64,000 nucleotides of DNA from Warburgia ugandensis (Eukaryota; Streptophyta; Magnoliopsida; Canellales; Canellaceae), in the NCBI GenBank assembly GCA_035236585.1, contig CP141132.1:27983445-28047444 (forward strand). The letters are read 5' to 3'. Below the pieces are notes generated by a model that made no database searches, had not been told where the DNA came from, and saw nothing but the letters and a program-made list of their open reading frames with translations. The first letter of the stretch is position 1. Every line of letters starts with the position of its first letter. Made by a program: the position numbers and the translations under genes. Shown here in pieces: positions 20,534 to 31,252 of the stretch.

Positions 20534-23371
20534 TATGACGACCCGGGTTTTCCCATGCATTTTTAAATGCAATATCTACTTCCTAAGGCGGGATGCATCC
20601 CTATTTGAAAACCATTTTATAAAAACAATGCAATGCAGTGGAAAAATGTTTTCATTTAAACTCATTTTTAAAAACCCCGAGTGTCAAAACACATTTTCAA
20701 ATCATATAGCCATGGCATAGTTTTAAATCAACGCTATTCCCAAGAAAGTGTTAGTCACATTGACTACAGAGAGTAACTACAATCAAGTAACATTCCCTAA
20801 AAGATAAGGTAGGGGTTTACTTACTTGTACTCAATTTGGACGTTCTCTATCATGGGTGTATCCTGTCCTTAAGTGTTTACTTGTATCTAAAAAATATTAA
20901 GGATTGGATGAGTATACACTATACTCAGTAGGAGTCTATCACTACTAGTTTTACAATGCATGCTATGTTTTAAAACTGTATGTTCTTTAAACGATGTGCA
21001 TGTTTGGACATTCATGTTCAAAATTCATTGTCAAAATAGAATACTGACAACTTAAAGAATCACATAATCCAGGTCAAAAGTAGCATAGATATCATAAACA
21101 TATATGATATGCATAAGAAGCTTAGCTGAATCCAACTCATGGATCTATGGTATGGTTGACCATCCTCATGTCATGCCATATGCAATACAAGTAAATCCTC
21201 GAAAACATAGGGCCCACTATGCCCAAGACCTCATCGCCGTATGGCCCCTGGGTACCTAGGGACACTCGGTCATAGCCTCCACGGGGCATATGACACTTCG
21301 ATCAGGTGCCGTAACACCAATGGTAGTCCTCATTACCACTCAGCAATCGAAGTAAGGACAAGCCTTTTGGCGTGGTACCCTTTCCACCTAAAGTGGTAGA
21401 GGCTGGGAGGCTACCCCGAACCTCTCAGCATAGCGCCCACGAGCTTACTAGCCCAAATCATATACGATCAAGCAAGCAAAAACCTCTTTTTCAAAACATG
21501 TCCTCTTTGGGTCCCTGACAACTGCTTGGCTCTCACAATTGCCTACCTAGCATCTTTTGGGTACTCCAACATCTTTTGGCAACCCTCAAGGATATGCATT
21601 TATTCAAAAATCAATAATCACAAATCATGCAATTTATGCACTTATTTATTGTAAATCATGCAATTTATGCAATTAGTTGCAAAACATGCATGCAATGCAT
21701 AAAATCTGCTCATGCTAGTATCGCATTCAAAGTCATAACCCTGCCTAGAAGCCTGCCAGCCTAGAAGCCTATTAGCTCTCTCTGGCTCGCCCTCATTGGC
21801 CCGCCCTCATCGGCCAAGGCTACATTTTTCAAAACATGTCTATGCATGTAACACATGTCTTGGCAATATATGCGCAATGTATTTTTCATATGCATGCTAA
21901 GTTCATTTATGAAATCAATTCATGCTAAACAGGTCATGTGCATAAAGATGTAACATAAGTTTATATGTCATAAAGACAGGACATGTAACTTAAAAACTTA
22001 AAACATGCATTAGAAAAGCAACCATGACTCAAAACATGCATTCTCAAAGCATCATGGGTTCTTTTTAAAAGTCTAGTAACGATAGGACACCTACTTGGTT
22101 TGATTGCGCTAGTCCCCTTGTCCTCGTATGTTCCTGGACATGGTTTAAGGGAAAAAGGTTAGCTTGGCCTATTTCTATAGGCTTTAGAATAGCTTACCTC
22201 ACTACTTAGGCATTAAGGGTTCATTCCCATGCCTAAGGGCCTCCTAAGGTCCCAAACTGGGCCTTGGTGTACTTAGGTTTGCAAAGGTTTAATGGCCTCG
22301 CACCACTATCATGGTTTAAGGGTCATGCCATCCTTAGATAGGGGCTTGATCAGGTATTTTATGGTTTGGGTGTGTCTGTGCTGTCGATACGGACACAAAG
22401 CCTCTTGCAACACCTCAATCGGAGTCCTAGAACTCAAGTTATGGGAAACTTTGTGTTAAGAATACCTAGAAGGCCCATATGAGGCGGGAGCCTGGGACGC
22501 TAAAGCATCCGCCATCAGCAGCACGTGCCCCACCGGGCATGTCTGTCGACGCACCAGGCCTCTGCCCATTTTTCTCGTTTGCGGCCGCGTCCGTGGATGC
22601 GCCCGTTGGTTTCTCTTTAACGTAGGCGACGCGTTTCGGTTCTGTGGTGACCTGGACATCCTCGAGACTCCCTGGTTCGACCCTATTAAACTAGAATGCC
22701 CCAAGCACCTACCCTGGGTATGTTGTGGCTCCCTAGAGCCCTGTTTTGCATGGTTTCTCATGCAAAAACTTAGGGAAACTCAACCAATGACTGAGGGGGA
22801 GATGGGTTTGGAGTTGTTTAGGGCATACCTGGTTCGTGGCTGGGTATTTCTTCACGTTTTCTCCTCTTGCACATAGTTCCCAAATTAGTTTTTCCCAGGT
22901 TTTTGGGCTGCCATTGGAGGCGCCCAAGAGCTCTATTTATAGAGCTTAAATAGGGTGTTGGAGGGGGCTTTCCACCCCCATGGAATGGTGGTGGGGAAAC
23001 CTCCAAAATGGCGATGTTTCTCCCCTGCACACCGTCATTCTAGAAAGCTCCAGTATGTTTGGGAAGAAGGGGGTGCCCATATCAAAACAAGTCCTTGTTT
23101 TCTCAAGCCAAATTCTGTTTTTTTAAATACAATTACCATTTTGCCCTTGAACTTCAAAGGGCCATAACTTGCTCATTTTAACTCTGTTTTGGGTGATTCT
23201 GGTCTTGTTGGATTCCTTTTTCTGAGATGCACCTAAGGGCACCATTCTAAGGACCAAATTTCTGGTCTAGTCAAGATAAACAGTGAAATGACCAAAATAC
23301 CCTTATCTCCAAAAAGTGAACTTTTCATTACCAACTAGGGATTTCAAGGTTACAAAAATGGAGTCATTACG
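20534..23371 (-). repeat. A2 5' LTR (2838 bp)
   Basis: It is the right LTR on the plus strand, collinear with 16387-19244, with a TATA box at 22933-22942 (minus) and two copies of the 16-bp minisatellite at 21744-21775. It is followed by GAGTA, the near copy of the left flank CAGTA. Confidence 0.93.
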
Positions 23372-23376
23372 GAGTA

Positions 23377-23640
23377 ACATCTTTTTTTCTACTTTGTAAT
23401 CTGCCTTTAACATATCTAAGGATAAAAAGATCTGTGCTTTGCAAGGAGTTGGTGAACAATGGAGAAAATGGAAGAACTACCTTGCTAGCAACTATCTATT
23501 TCCCACTGTGGACAATCCATTGAGGTTTACAAAGTCTTTGACATTTATTCCAACATAATCAATCAAGAAGCATAGAATGAAATTGTAAATTTTCATCTCT
23601 CTCCTAAATTTGAGGTATGTGCTAAACCAATGATTGATTG
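23377..23640 (+). pseudogene. CACTA (En/Spm) TNPA-like exon remnant
   Basis: At 23454-23513 the plus strand reads E-Q-W-R-K-W-K-N-Y-L-A-S-N-Y-L, like the W-R-x-W-K-x-x-L-x-x-x-Y segment of plant Ptta/En-Spm (TNPA-type) transposon proteins. In another frame, 23576-23614 reads N-E-I-V-N-F-H-L-S-P-K-F-E, like the W-x-x-F-V-x-x-R-L-S-P block that follows in that family, so at least one frameshift lies between. GTATGTG right after K-F-E could be an intron donor. These proteins bind element ends and help transposition. The piece continues at 26390 beyond an inserted Athila LTR. A decayed DNA transposon gene, not a host gene, is the best reading. Confidence 0.65.
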
Positions 23641-23737
23641 AATTAATTGTAACATCTAAATTTGTTTAATTACGTAACTTTAATTGTACAAATGTGCACA
23701 CAATCAATCATATGTAGCACCACCTTTCTATGTTGAG
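23641..23737. other. Possible CACTA intron, left of E4
   Basis: This short AT-rich stretch lies between a putative donor site (near 23615) and the E4 LTR. Nothing else is recognisable in it. Confidence 0.35.
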
Positions 23738-26262
23738 TGATAAGTGTTCTATTTTGTATAAAAAGTACCCAAATAGCATTCCATGCATTATAAGTATAAA
23801 TGTCTAGGTTTTTGACAAAATTCATAACACATGCATTTTTTACCTAATAATTCAAAAGCTTGATATTTTACAAATTCAAAAGAAAATCTAGAGCAAGTAG
23901 GTGAATCATCATAATTTTCTTAGATTTAATTAGGATTTTTAATCTTTTTCGTGGGTCAAGCTATGCAGTTAGCTCACCCGGGGTGCAAGATGTGACGTAT
24001 GGAGTCCCCATCCTAAAATTTATCTTATGACAAGCAAAAGAAAGCAATGGGAAGCATAAAAGGTGACTCAAATGATCCATGCCAATAGGCCAAGCATTTC
24101 CATCAATTTGCATGAGAATTAGAGCCATACATGAGGTTTCCTAGTCCAACTTGGGAATGTAAGGAAGCTAAGCTATTCAAGCCTTGAAGCCACTTAAGCC
24201 ACCAAGGAATGAGCCACCAAAGTGAGCCAATAAGCCATGGATGAATGCCACATGGAGCCACACAATTGGATCATCAATTCAAGCAACAATCCTATGTTAA
24301 AAGTGTGACTTCCAAGGGATTTTGAGAGATACTTTGTAAAAGATAAGATGATCATGCATCGAGGGACCTATTAAGAGAGAAAATCACACTTTCCAATTTC
24401 ATTTCCTATTCTTTTTTCACCTTCCATCCTACTATTCCACAATTTTATCTTAGACAGGGAGCCAGCTTCTTCGAAGGTGATGCCTCCCCCCTTGTTTGGA
24501 TGCTTAATTCAAGTGGTTTTCTAATTAGGAAACCCCTTGATATCTTCATTCAACACATCTCAAAACCTTAGATATTTAGCATTGTTCCTACCTTTCCACA
24601 TCACCATAGATTTCTCCTTTCCACATTCAAATCACCATTGAATTAAGGGGGTTAGAATTCCACCCACCATCCTAGGAAAAAAAAATCCCCCCTTCCTAAA
24701 TTAGCAACCAATCAGCCATGTCATCTCTTATGTCATCCTTCCACCCAACTTTCCTCCTTCACTCTCCACCTAACATTCTTCATTCAAAACCCTAGAATTA
24801 GATCTCCTTTTCTCATTGATTGAGCCCTTTCCTAAGTTAGAAATCCAACCTCTATAAATCCCCCATGGTTATCATGTTTTCTACTAAGTAGAGGTTGGGT
24901 TAGAGAACCTTGAAATAGTGCACTCTTTACATGGTTACCTTTGCATCTGGACTTTGGTTTTCTTTGGTGCTATTCTTCCTTTGTATTTATATTTTTTTAT
25001 TTGGTTATTTTCTCTACAATTCAGGTTAGCAGTTTGCCTTGGTTGTTTTAGTTTCATTGCCTTAGTTATTCATTGTTTTAGTTCTCTAGTTTTGCATACC
25101 TAGTTCCACCCTTGCATTCCCTTTGTTTCTTCTTTCCACTCCCTTAGTTTTCTTACTCATTCATCAAAGACCAAAGTTCACTCTTCTCTATTAATGACAG
25201 CTAAGAGAGAATGAAGCTTAGATCAGTGACTATCTTCTTGAGTTAGGTGCTTTTCTCCTCAGATTCATCTAGTTTTAAGCAACTTTTTTCCTTGCTTTAG
25301 TTCATCCTATTAGCATTTTTTCTCTTGAATTCCTTTTTAGGTTTTCTTTGTGTGTCATTGTAATTTAAATTAGATCTTTATATTGGGTTGAAGTTGTAGT
25401 TTACATCAAGTTTTATGCCTTAGAATTGTATGCAATTTCCATATTCAATTACATGTAAGATGCAATCTGTTTTGGGTATATTTTGGCATTGAATTAATGA
25501 AAGTCTTTGAGAATTCTTGTTATTGAGTGTTTCCATTATCAAAGTAATGTAGATCTAGGTTATTCTCTTGCATAAAATTTATTGTTTTAGTTACTATATA
25601 TGCTTGATTTAAGTTGATGTTCTTAAGTACTTGAAATCTAGAATTTTTCTCCTTTATTTTTATGCTTCATTTCCAGCCATCAAAACATCTTATTTAATTG
25701 AATTCTTTGGAACCCATTTAGCTTTTAGGTTGTTTACTGAGTTCATAGCTTATGTTTCATGTGAGTTTGCATTTAAGATAGAGTCATCTTTCAACCTATG
25801 AACCTACACACAATCCATGGATTACAGGCGTGGTACTAGGTTAATTTCCTCTTTGATTTTTAGTTAATTTAGTTGCTTAATCTTATTTTTGTAGTTTTTA
25901 TTTAGTCTTTTACATCTTAGTTTAGGTTTAGAAAGTTTCCTTTTAAAGTATTAGAAAGTTTCCTTAAATTACTTGCTTAGTTTAATTCATGACTTGCTTT
26001 GCATTAGTTTCTTTCGTTAAGTGCATGTTAGCTAAGTGAGTTTCTAATTCTATTGCTTAGTTTTAATTTTAGTAAGTTTTCTTTAACTGTAGTTTCTAAT
26101 TTATTGCATATACTTTCCTAGTTCGAATTCAAATCAATTCAATCTCTCTCTTGGGGTGAAGTTAAGCACTTTAAATATGATCCATATAACATACAAATTT
26201 GTGAGATTCTTCGATCTCTCTCATATGCAATGTGACTTTGATTCATGTGCTTGCAAGTAAAT
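23738..26262 (+). repeat. E4: Athila-family LTR, probably solo (about 2.53 kb)
   Basis: It starts TGATAAGTGTTCTATTTTG and is similar along its length to E3 on the same strand and to E1 and E2 on the other. No polypurine tract is seen before it and no primer site or interior after it, which suggests a solo LTR. The right end is approximate, and no clear target duplication could be matched. No credible gene is inside; the 61-codon frame near 24918 is hydrophobic but unrecognised. Confidence 0.8.
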
Positions 26263-26640
26263 TTAAAGCTACACCATTGGGCTATGCCCAGTTAGAAGAA
26301 CATGAAATATCTATGAGAGTTTATTTGTTTCTAATTACACCATATTTATAAATGTATAATTACCTAAATTTAGTGTCTTTCTTGATAGGAAAAGAAAGCT
26401 AGGACTATGAATCCCATTAATTGCACCATCCTTTGAACAATGGTTCATCTGGAATGGCATAACTCCCTAACCTTTAAAAATAAAACTATTGCACAAGGTG
26501 CTTCACAAATAGCAAGTGGTTACAAGTGTTTGGATTTATATGACTAGAATATATAGCATAATTTCTATAATTAACAAAATTGATTATGTTCTTATAATTA
26601 AATTGAGCAAAAATAGTTAATTAAAGAAACCACATCTAAA
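26263..26640 (+). other. CACTA intron and decayed exon sequence
   Basis: AT-rich sequence ends in a possible acceptor (TTTCTTGATAG near 26390), after which a K-rich reading starts. Similarity to TNPA here is weak. Nothing else is seen. Confidence 0.35.
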
Positions 26641-27345
26641 AACCTCTAAGTAGCGATGCTTCAAAGGATGACATCTCCTATAGGGATTTGGGCAGTAAGA
26701 AGGAGCATTTTGGCTAAGTAAGGGGCTAAGGGCATGGTATTGTTCCTTCTTGATTCTTTCATCTAGGAGGTCTACTAGTAGTTTAAGGTGAAACTCTAAA
26801 ACAAGTTGTGTGATAAGTTAAAGCTGGATATAATTAAGGAGTTGTAGAGTATGAGAGGTCTACACAAACTCCTTTCTACTCTTATACCTTAGTCACATGC
26901 TAGCTATAATCCTACTATAGAAGATGACCAAGAAGAGCAACATGCACACTCTGAAGGGAGAATTCTATCCATAGAGAAATAAATGTGCAGATACATTTAC
27001 TTTTTCTTTGTCCAATTAATTGTCCTACTTCATTCATTCTTATATCTCCAATATTTTTTATATGTATGCAGGTGGGTCAGTGGTAGTTCACCTTGAATTC
27101 TCATAAAAACATCATTGTAGTTGGTTCATGGTATGAGATTTGGTCTACATTTTTGTTGGGGTCATTAATTCATCCATAAACTAAGTGTGTGTGTGTGTGT
27201 GTGTGCGTGTGTGTTATTAAGGCCCATAAAGAAGATGCCTGCCTACCATTTCTGATACAAGATGGTGATGTTTTTACCATTGGAAAGGCCATTGGAAACC
27301 ATGTCGTTTGGCAAGATAGATATGTGATTCTCACAAAATCTTAGG
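26641..27345 (+). pseudogene. CACTA TNPA-like C-terminal remnant
   Basis: At 26706-26747 the plus strand reads H-F-G-x-V-R-G-x-G-H-G-I-V-P-S, where x marks stop codons. This resembles the G-R-V-R-G-x-G-x-G-x-x-P-S block of plant TNPA/Ptta proteins. At 27249-27308 it reads F-L-I-Q-D-G-D-V-F-T-I-G-K-A-I-G-N-H-V-V, matching the D-x-x-T-I-G-x-A-I-G-x-x-V-A-W-P segment at the end of that family. A possible acceptor (TGTATGCAG near 27070) precedes the last block. Several stops and a GT microsatellite interrupt it, so it is dead. A family A solo LTR inserted just beyond it at 27430. Confidence 0.7.
27185..27214. repeat. (GT)n microsatellite
   Basis: Fifteen GT units with one interruption (GC), inside the TNPA remnant. 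Confidence 0.97.
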
Positions 27346-27429
27346 TATATATGTGATCATACCACAATTTTAATAATGTTTTTTATTGACCTCAATTTAA
27401 TTGTTTATTATGTACATCTAGTATTAATT

Positions 27430-30031
27430 TGTAATGACCCCAATTTTTGTAATATTAAAATCCCATGAAAAGTTTAGTTTTAAAGATAAGGGCATTTTGG
27501 TCATTTCACTAGTTGCCTTGACTAAACCCAGAAACTTGGTCCTGAAAATGATACCATTAGATGCGTCTCGGAAAAAGGAATCCAACAAGGCCAAAATCAC
27601 CCAAAACGGAGTTAAAATGAGCAAGTTATGACCCTTTGAAGTTTAGGGGCAAAACTATAATTTTTACAAAAACGGATTTAACTGCAAAACACAGGGGCCC
27701 ATTTTGATACGGGCACCCTTCATCTTTCACCTCCTAGAGAGTTCTAGAATAGCAGTGATTGGAGGAGAAATCACTGCCATTCTGGAGGTTTCTCCACCGC
27801 CATTCAAAGGCGGTGAGAGCCCCCTCCAGAACCCTCTCTTAACTCTATAAATAGAGCTCTTGGGCACCTCTAATGGCAGCCCAAAACATTGAAGAAAACC
27901 CGTTGAGGAGCAGTGACCTAGAGGAGAAAACAAGGAGAAAAACCCAGCAACAAACCAGGTACACCCAAGATCCCTCAAAACCCATCTCCACCATAATTCC
28001 AAGGTCAATTTCCTAGGTTTTTGCATGAAAAACCATGCAAAATGGAGCCCTGGAGACTCACCAAGGACCTAGGGACGTCCCCTGGGCTGCACTGGTTCGA
28101 CAGGGCCGAACCAGGGTGTCCTGAGGATGCCTCGGTTCCCCAATGAACAGGTCGTTCCAGTTGGAACGTCCCATGTCGTTCCCATTTGAAAAACCAAACG
28201 GGCGCGTCCAAGGACGCGCCTGCAAAAGAGAGAAATGGCAGAAAAACACGGAGCGTTTGCAGACGCGCCCACTAAAGTGCACACCGTAGATGCGCAGCGT
28301 GCTAGCAGTGCATCGTTTTTTTCGTTCCTTAAGGAAGCCAGGGTGCATGACGCTGATGCGCAGCGCCCTAGCATTCCGTCTTTTTATTTTTAAGACTCAT
28401 ATATATGTGTGACACTAAAATGCTTATAACTTGAGATCTAGAGCTCCGATTGAGGCACTGCAAAAGGCGTTGTGTCCGTGTCGACAACGCGGACACATCC
28501 AAACTATAAAATCTATGATCAAGGCCCAATCAAAGGTAGGCATGACCCTTAGAATAGGATGGTGGCGCATGGCCACTAGACCTTTGGAAAACTGAGGATA
28601 CCAAGGCCCAATTAGGACCTTAGGACACCCATAGACATAGGGATGGACCCCTAATGCCTAAGTAATAAGACCTAATTACTCTAAACCTATAAAAGATAGG
28701 CTAAACTAACCTTGAGTCCCCAAACCATGTTCAGGAGCGTACGAGGACAAAAGGGTTAACGTGACCTAGTCAGGTAGGTGCTTTATCACTATTAGATTCT
28801 TTTAAAAGAACTATTATTGTTTTAAGAACATATGTTTTAAGTATATAACTTGTTTAGCATGACTTAATTCAGCATGCATGTGATAAATGTTTTGTACATA
28901 GACATGTTTTGTAAATGATTGCATATACATTATGCACATATATGTTTTGCAAACAAGTGCATACAAAGATTGCATGTCCTTGAGGGTTGCCAAAAGATGC
29001 TGGAGTGCTGGGGGCCAGGCAGTTTTGAGGGAACCAAAAAGGACAGGTTTTGAACAGAGGTTTTTGGCTTATTTGATCGTACATGATTTGGGTTAGTAAG
29101 CTCGTGGGTGCTATGCCGAGGGGTGTAGGTTGGCCACCCAGCCTCTACCACTATTAGGTGGATGGGTACCACGCCCAAAAAGGGCATGTCCCTGCTTCGA
29201 CAACATGTGGTACAGGGGGCTACCACTGGTGTCACGGCACTGGGTCGAAGTGTCATATGCCCCGTGGAGGTATATGATCCTGTGTCCCTAGGTACCCGGG
29301 GACCACATGGCGGTGAGGTCATGGGCATAGTGGGACCCTATGGTTTCATGAATTTATGTGCATTGCATATGGCATGATATGAGGTTGGTCGACCATACCA
29401 TGATAGATATCCATGAGTTGGATTCAATGAAGCATCTTATGCATATTATTATGTTATGATATATATGATACTTTAGACTTGATTTGTGAGATTCTTAAGT
29501 CGTTAGTATTTCAGTTTGACAATGGATTTTAATATCGACATTGAACTTGAGTATTCAAACTTGCACATGTTTTGAAAGAGTATATGATTTTCAAACATCT
29601 CATGCATTGCAAAACTAGTAGTGATAGACTCCTACTGAGTATAGTATATACTCACCCTATCCTTAACATTTTTCAAGATAGTTCCACTTACAAATAGAAG
29701 ACTCCTCAAGAGATATTAGTGCTATGAGCAAGTGAATAAAAAAAGGAGACAACTATACATGTGAGTAAACTCTCTACCCTTTGGACATGTATTTATTTAT
29801 AGATGGGCTATGTGTTGTGACTAGATAGACCTGGGGAAAAACATTTATGACTTCTAAAGTTTTGCAAAAAATACCTTAGTTGTTGTGAAAGCAAATGACA
29901 CTCGGGGTTTTCAAAATGAGATTAAAACAAAAGATTCTTCCGCTGCATTGCATTGTTTTTCAAATAGGGATCCCGCCTTAGGAATTTAGATTTTTCATTT
30001 AAAAATGCATGAGAAAACCCGGGTCGTCACA
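27430..30031 (+). repeat. Solo LTR of family A (2602 bp) with target duplication
   Basis: It starts TGTAATGACCCC and ends CGGGTCGTCACA, and is flanked by perfect 5-bp repeats TAATT (27425-27429 and 30032-30036). No interior is present, so the element was lost by recombination between its LTRs. It is similar to the A2 LTRs throughout, and its first 0.8 kb to A1. A TATA box lies at 27844-27853 and a GC-rich palindrome at 28201-28220. It interrupts CACTA sequence. Confidence 0.95.
28201..28220. other. GC-rich palindrome in the A solo LTR
   Basis: GGCGCGTCCAAGGACGCGCC is two perfect 9-bp arms around AA. It lies about 350 bp after the TATA box in a CpG-rich zone that stands out in AT-rich surroundings, so it falls in the presumed transcribed leader. 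Confidence 0.85.
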
Positions 30032-30929
30032 TAATTAGAAATAGAAGCAAACACCATAGAGACTAACCTCCTCTGCATCAACACCTACCATCTTAGTGAT
30101 TGAACTAATACACTAACACTATTATTTCTGTTTAATTTTTATGATAAAATTGAATGCCATCAATGAAAAATTATTGATTAAAATTTTATGTAACTTTACA
30201 ATAATCATCTAAAGATTAGTTGGAAGTCCTATCTAACAAGCTTCTATCCTAGAGGAGCCTTTACAAAATCATTAATAAGAATATGGTAATCAACCCCACA
30301 TTGATAGAGCCCAAAGTGATTGTTGATAATGAAGTTGAAGTACAACTTATGGTAGAGGACCTTGTAAAAGTTGCTAATGGGATAAACTCAAATACTTCAC
30401 ATTGTCTCCTATGTCAAGTAGACAAATATCTCCTCCAATAACAAACCTTGACATTACATGTTAATCAGTAAATACCATAGAGAAGTGAGTTGAAGATATT
30501 CTGACAAAGTTCTTTCATTGCTCCAAGGGGCTATTCTTAATGATTCCCTATAATAGTAGGTAAGTTTTAATTTTTCATCTTGCCAAATTAAATTTTACAC
30601 ATATATAATTTAAGGATTGTAAACTTTAATTGTAATTCATATGATTGTGTATGTAGGCCTAATTGGAGGCTACTGATTTTTGGATGTGCATGGTGGGCAT
30701 GCATTGTTTTCTTATTCTTGTGGAAATCACATTTGTACCCTGCTAATGGAAATTACAAGTAAGTATGTTTTTAATCTTTTCATATATTATATTAGTTTAA
30801 TATATGATAACTAATTTTTTCTTAATATATCTAATGCATTTGAATTATATATTTGAAGTGTATGGTTTAAATGGGCTTAATTAATTGAGATTGCACACCA
30901 ACCAAAACTATCATGAAAGAAGGTCAAGG
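30032..30929. other. Unassigned stretch between solo LTR and TNP2 piece
   Basis: AT-rich, with short open stretches on the plus strand (for example 30270-30440) that could be decayed CACTA exons. A possible donor GTAAGTATG lies near 30757. No family match is strong enough to name. Confidence 0.4.
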
Positions 30930-31252
30930 TATGAAAAACTAGTTTGAGACGTACATGAAAATTTTAACGGGGTATGTATGAAATCACAACTAGCTAGACG
31001 GGTGTATAGTCAAATGTTACATTGCTGAGGAAGTGGTGAAGTTTTGTGTAGCATACCTATAAGAAGTGGATGCTATTAGAATCCTAAGATAGAAAACAAT
31101 ATCTTGGATTTCATTATCCATAGTTGGCAAACCTCTATCTAGTGATCATGCATCGACATTTGACCATAAAGAACATGAGCAGGCACACCTTTATGTGTTG
31201 TGAACAATGTTGATGAAGTTCAACCATAAATTAAATAAGTTGACCATGCACG
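30930..31252 (+). pseudogene. CACTA TNP2 transposase, C-terminal (DUF4218) remnant
   Basis: One plus-strand frame carries I-L-T-G-Y-V (30961-30978), C-Y-I-A-E-E-V-V-K-F-C-V-A-Y-L (31015-31059), I-V-G-K-P-L (31120-31137) and E-H-E-Q-A-H-L-Y-V-L (31171-31200). These match in order and spacing the G-Y-V-R-N, Y-x-x-E-E-x-x-x-F-C-x-x-Y-L, G-x-P-L and Q-A-H-x-Y-V-L blocks of the DUF4218 region of plant TNP2/TNPD transposases. In-frame stops (one directly after A-Y-L) show it is dead. The reading ends where the C2 LTR begins. TNP2 cuts and moves the element. Confidence 0.85.

Larger units (their letters stand above)
16387..23371 (-). mobile_element. A2: two-LTR, pol-less Tekay derivative (about 6.99 kb)
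   Basis: Two LTRs of 2858 and 2838 bp flank a 1289-bp interior. The interior has, in minus order, a primer site, a gag remnant, a short piece of the 3' end of pol and a polypurine tract. Protease, RT and the integrase core are absent, so it could only have moved with proteins from a relative. Flanking 5-mers CAGTA (16382-16386) and GAGTA (23372-23376) are a near-matching target duplication. The LTRs differ by about 5% over some 320 bases compared by eye, giving a few million years under common plant rates. It is broken and non-autonomous. Confidence 0.92.
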
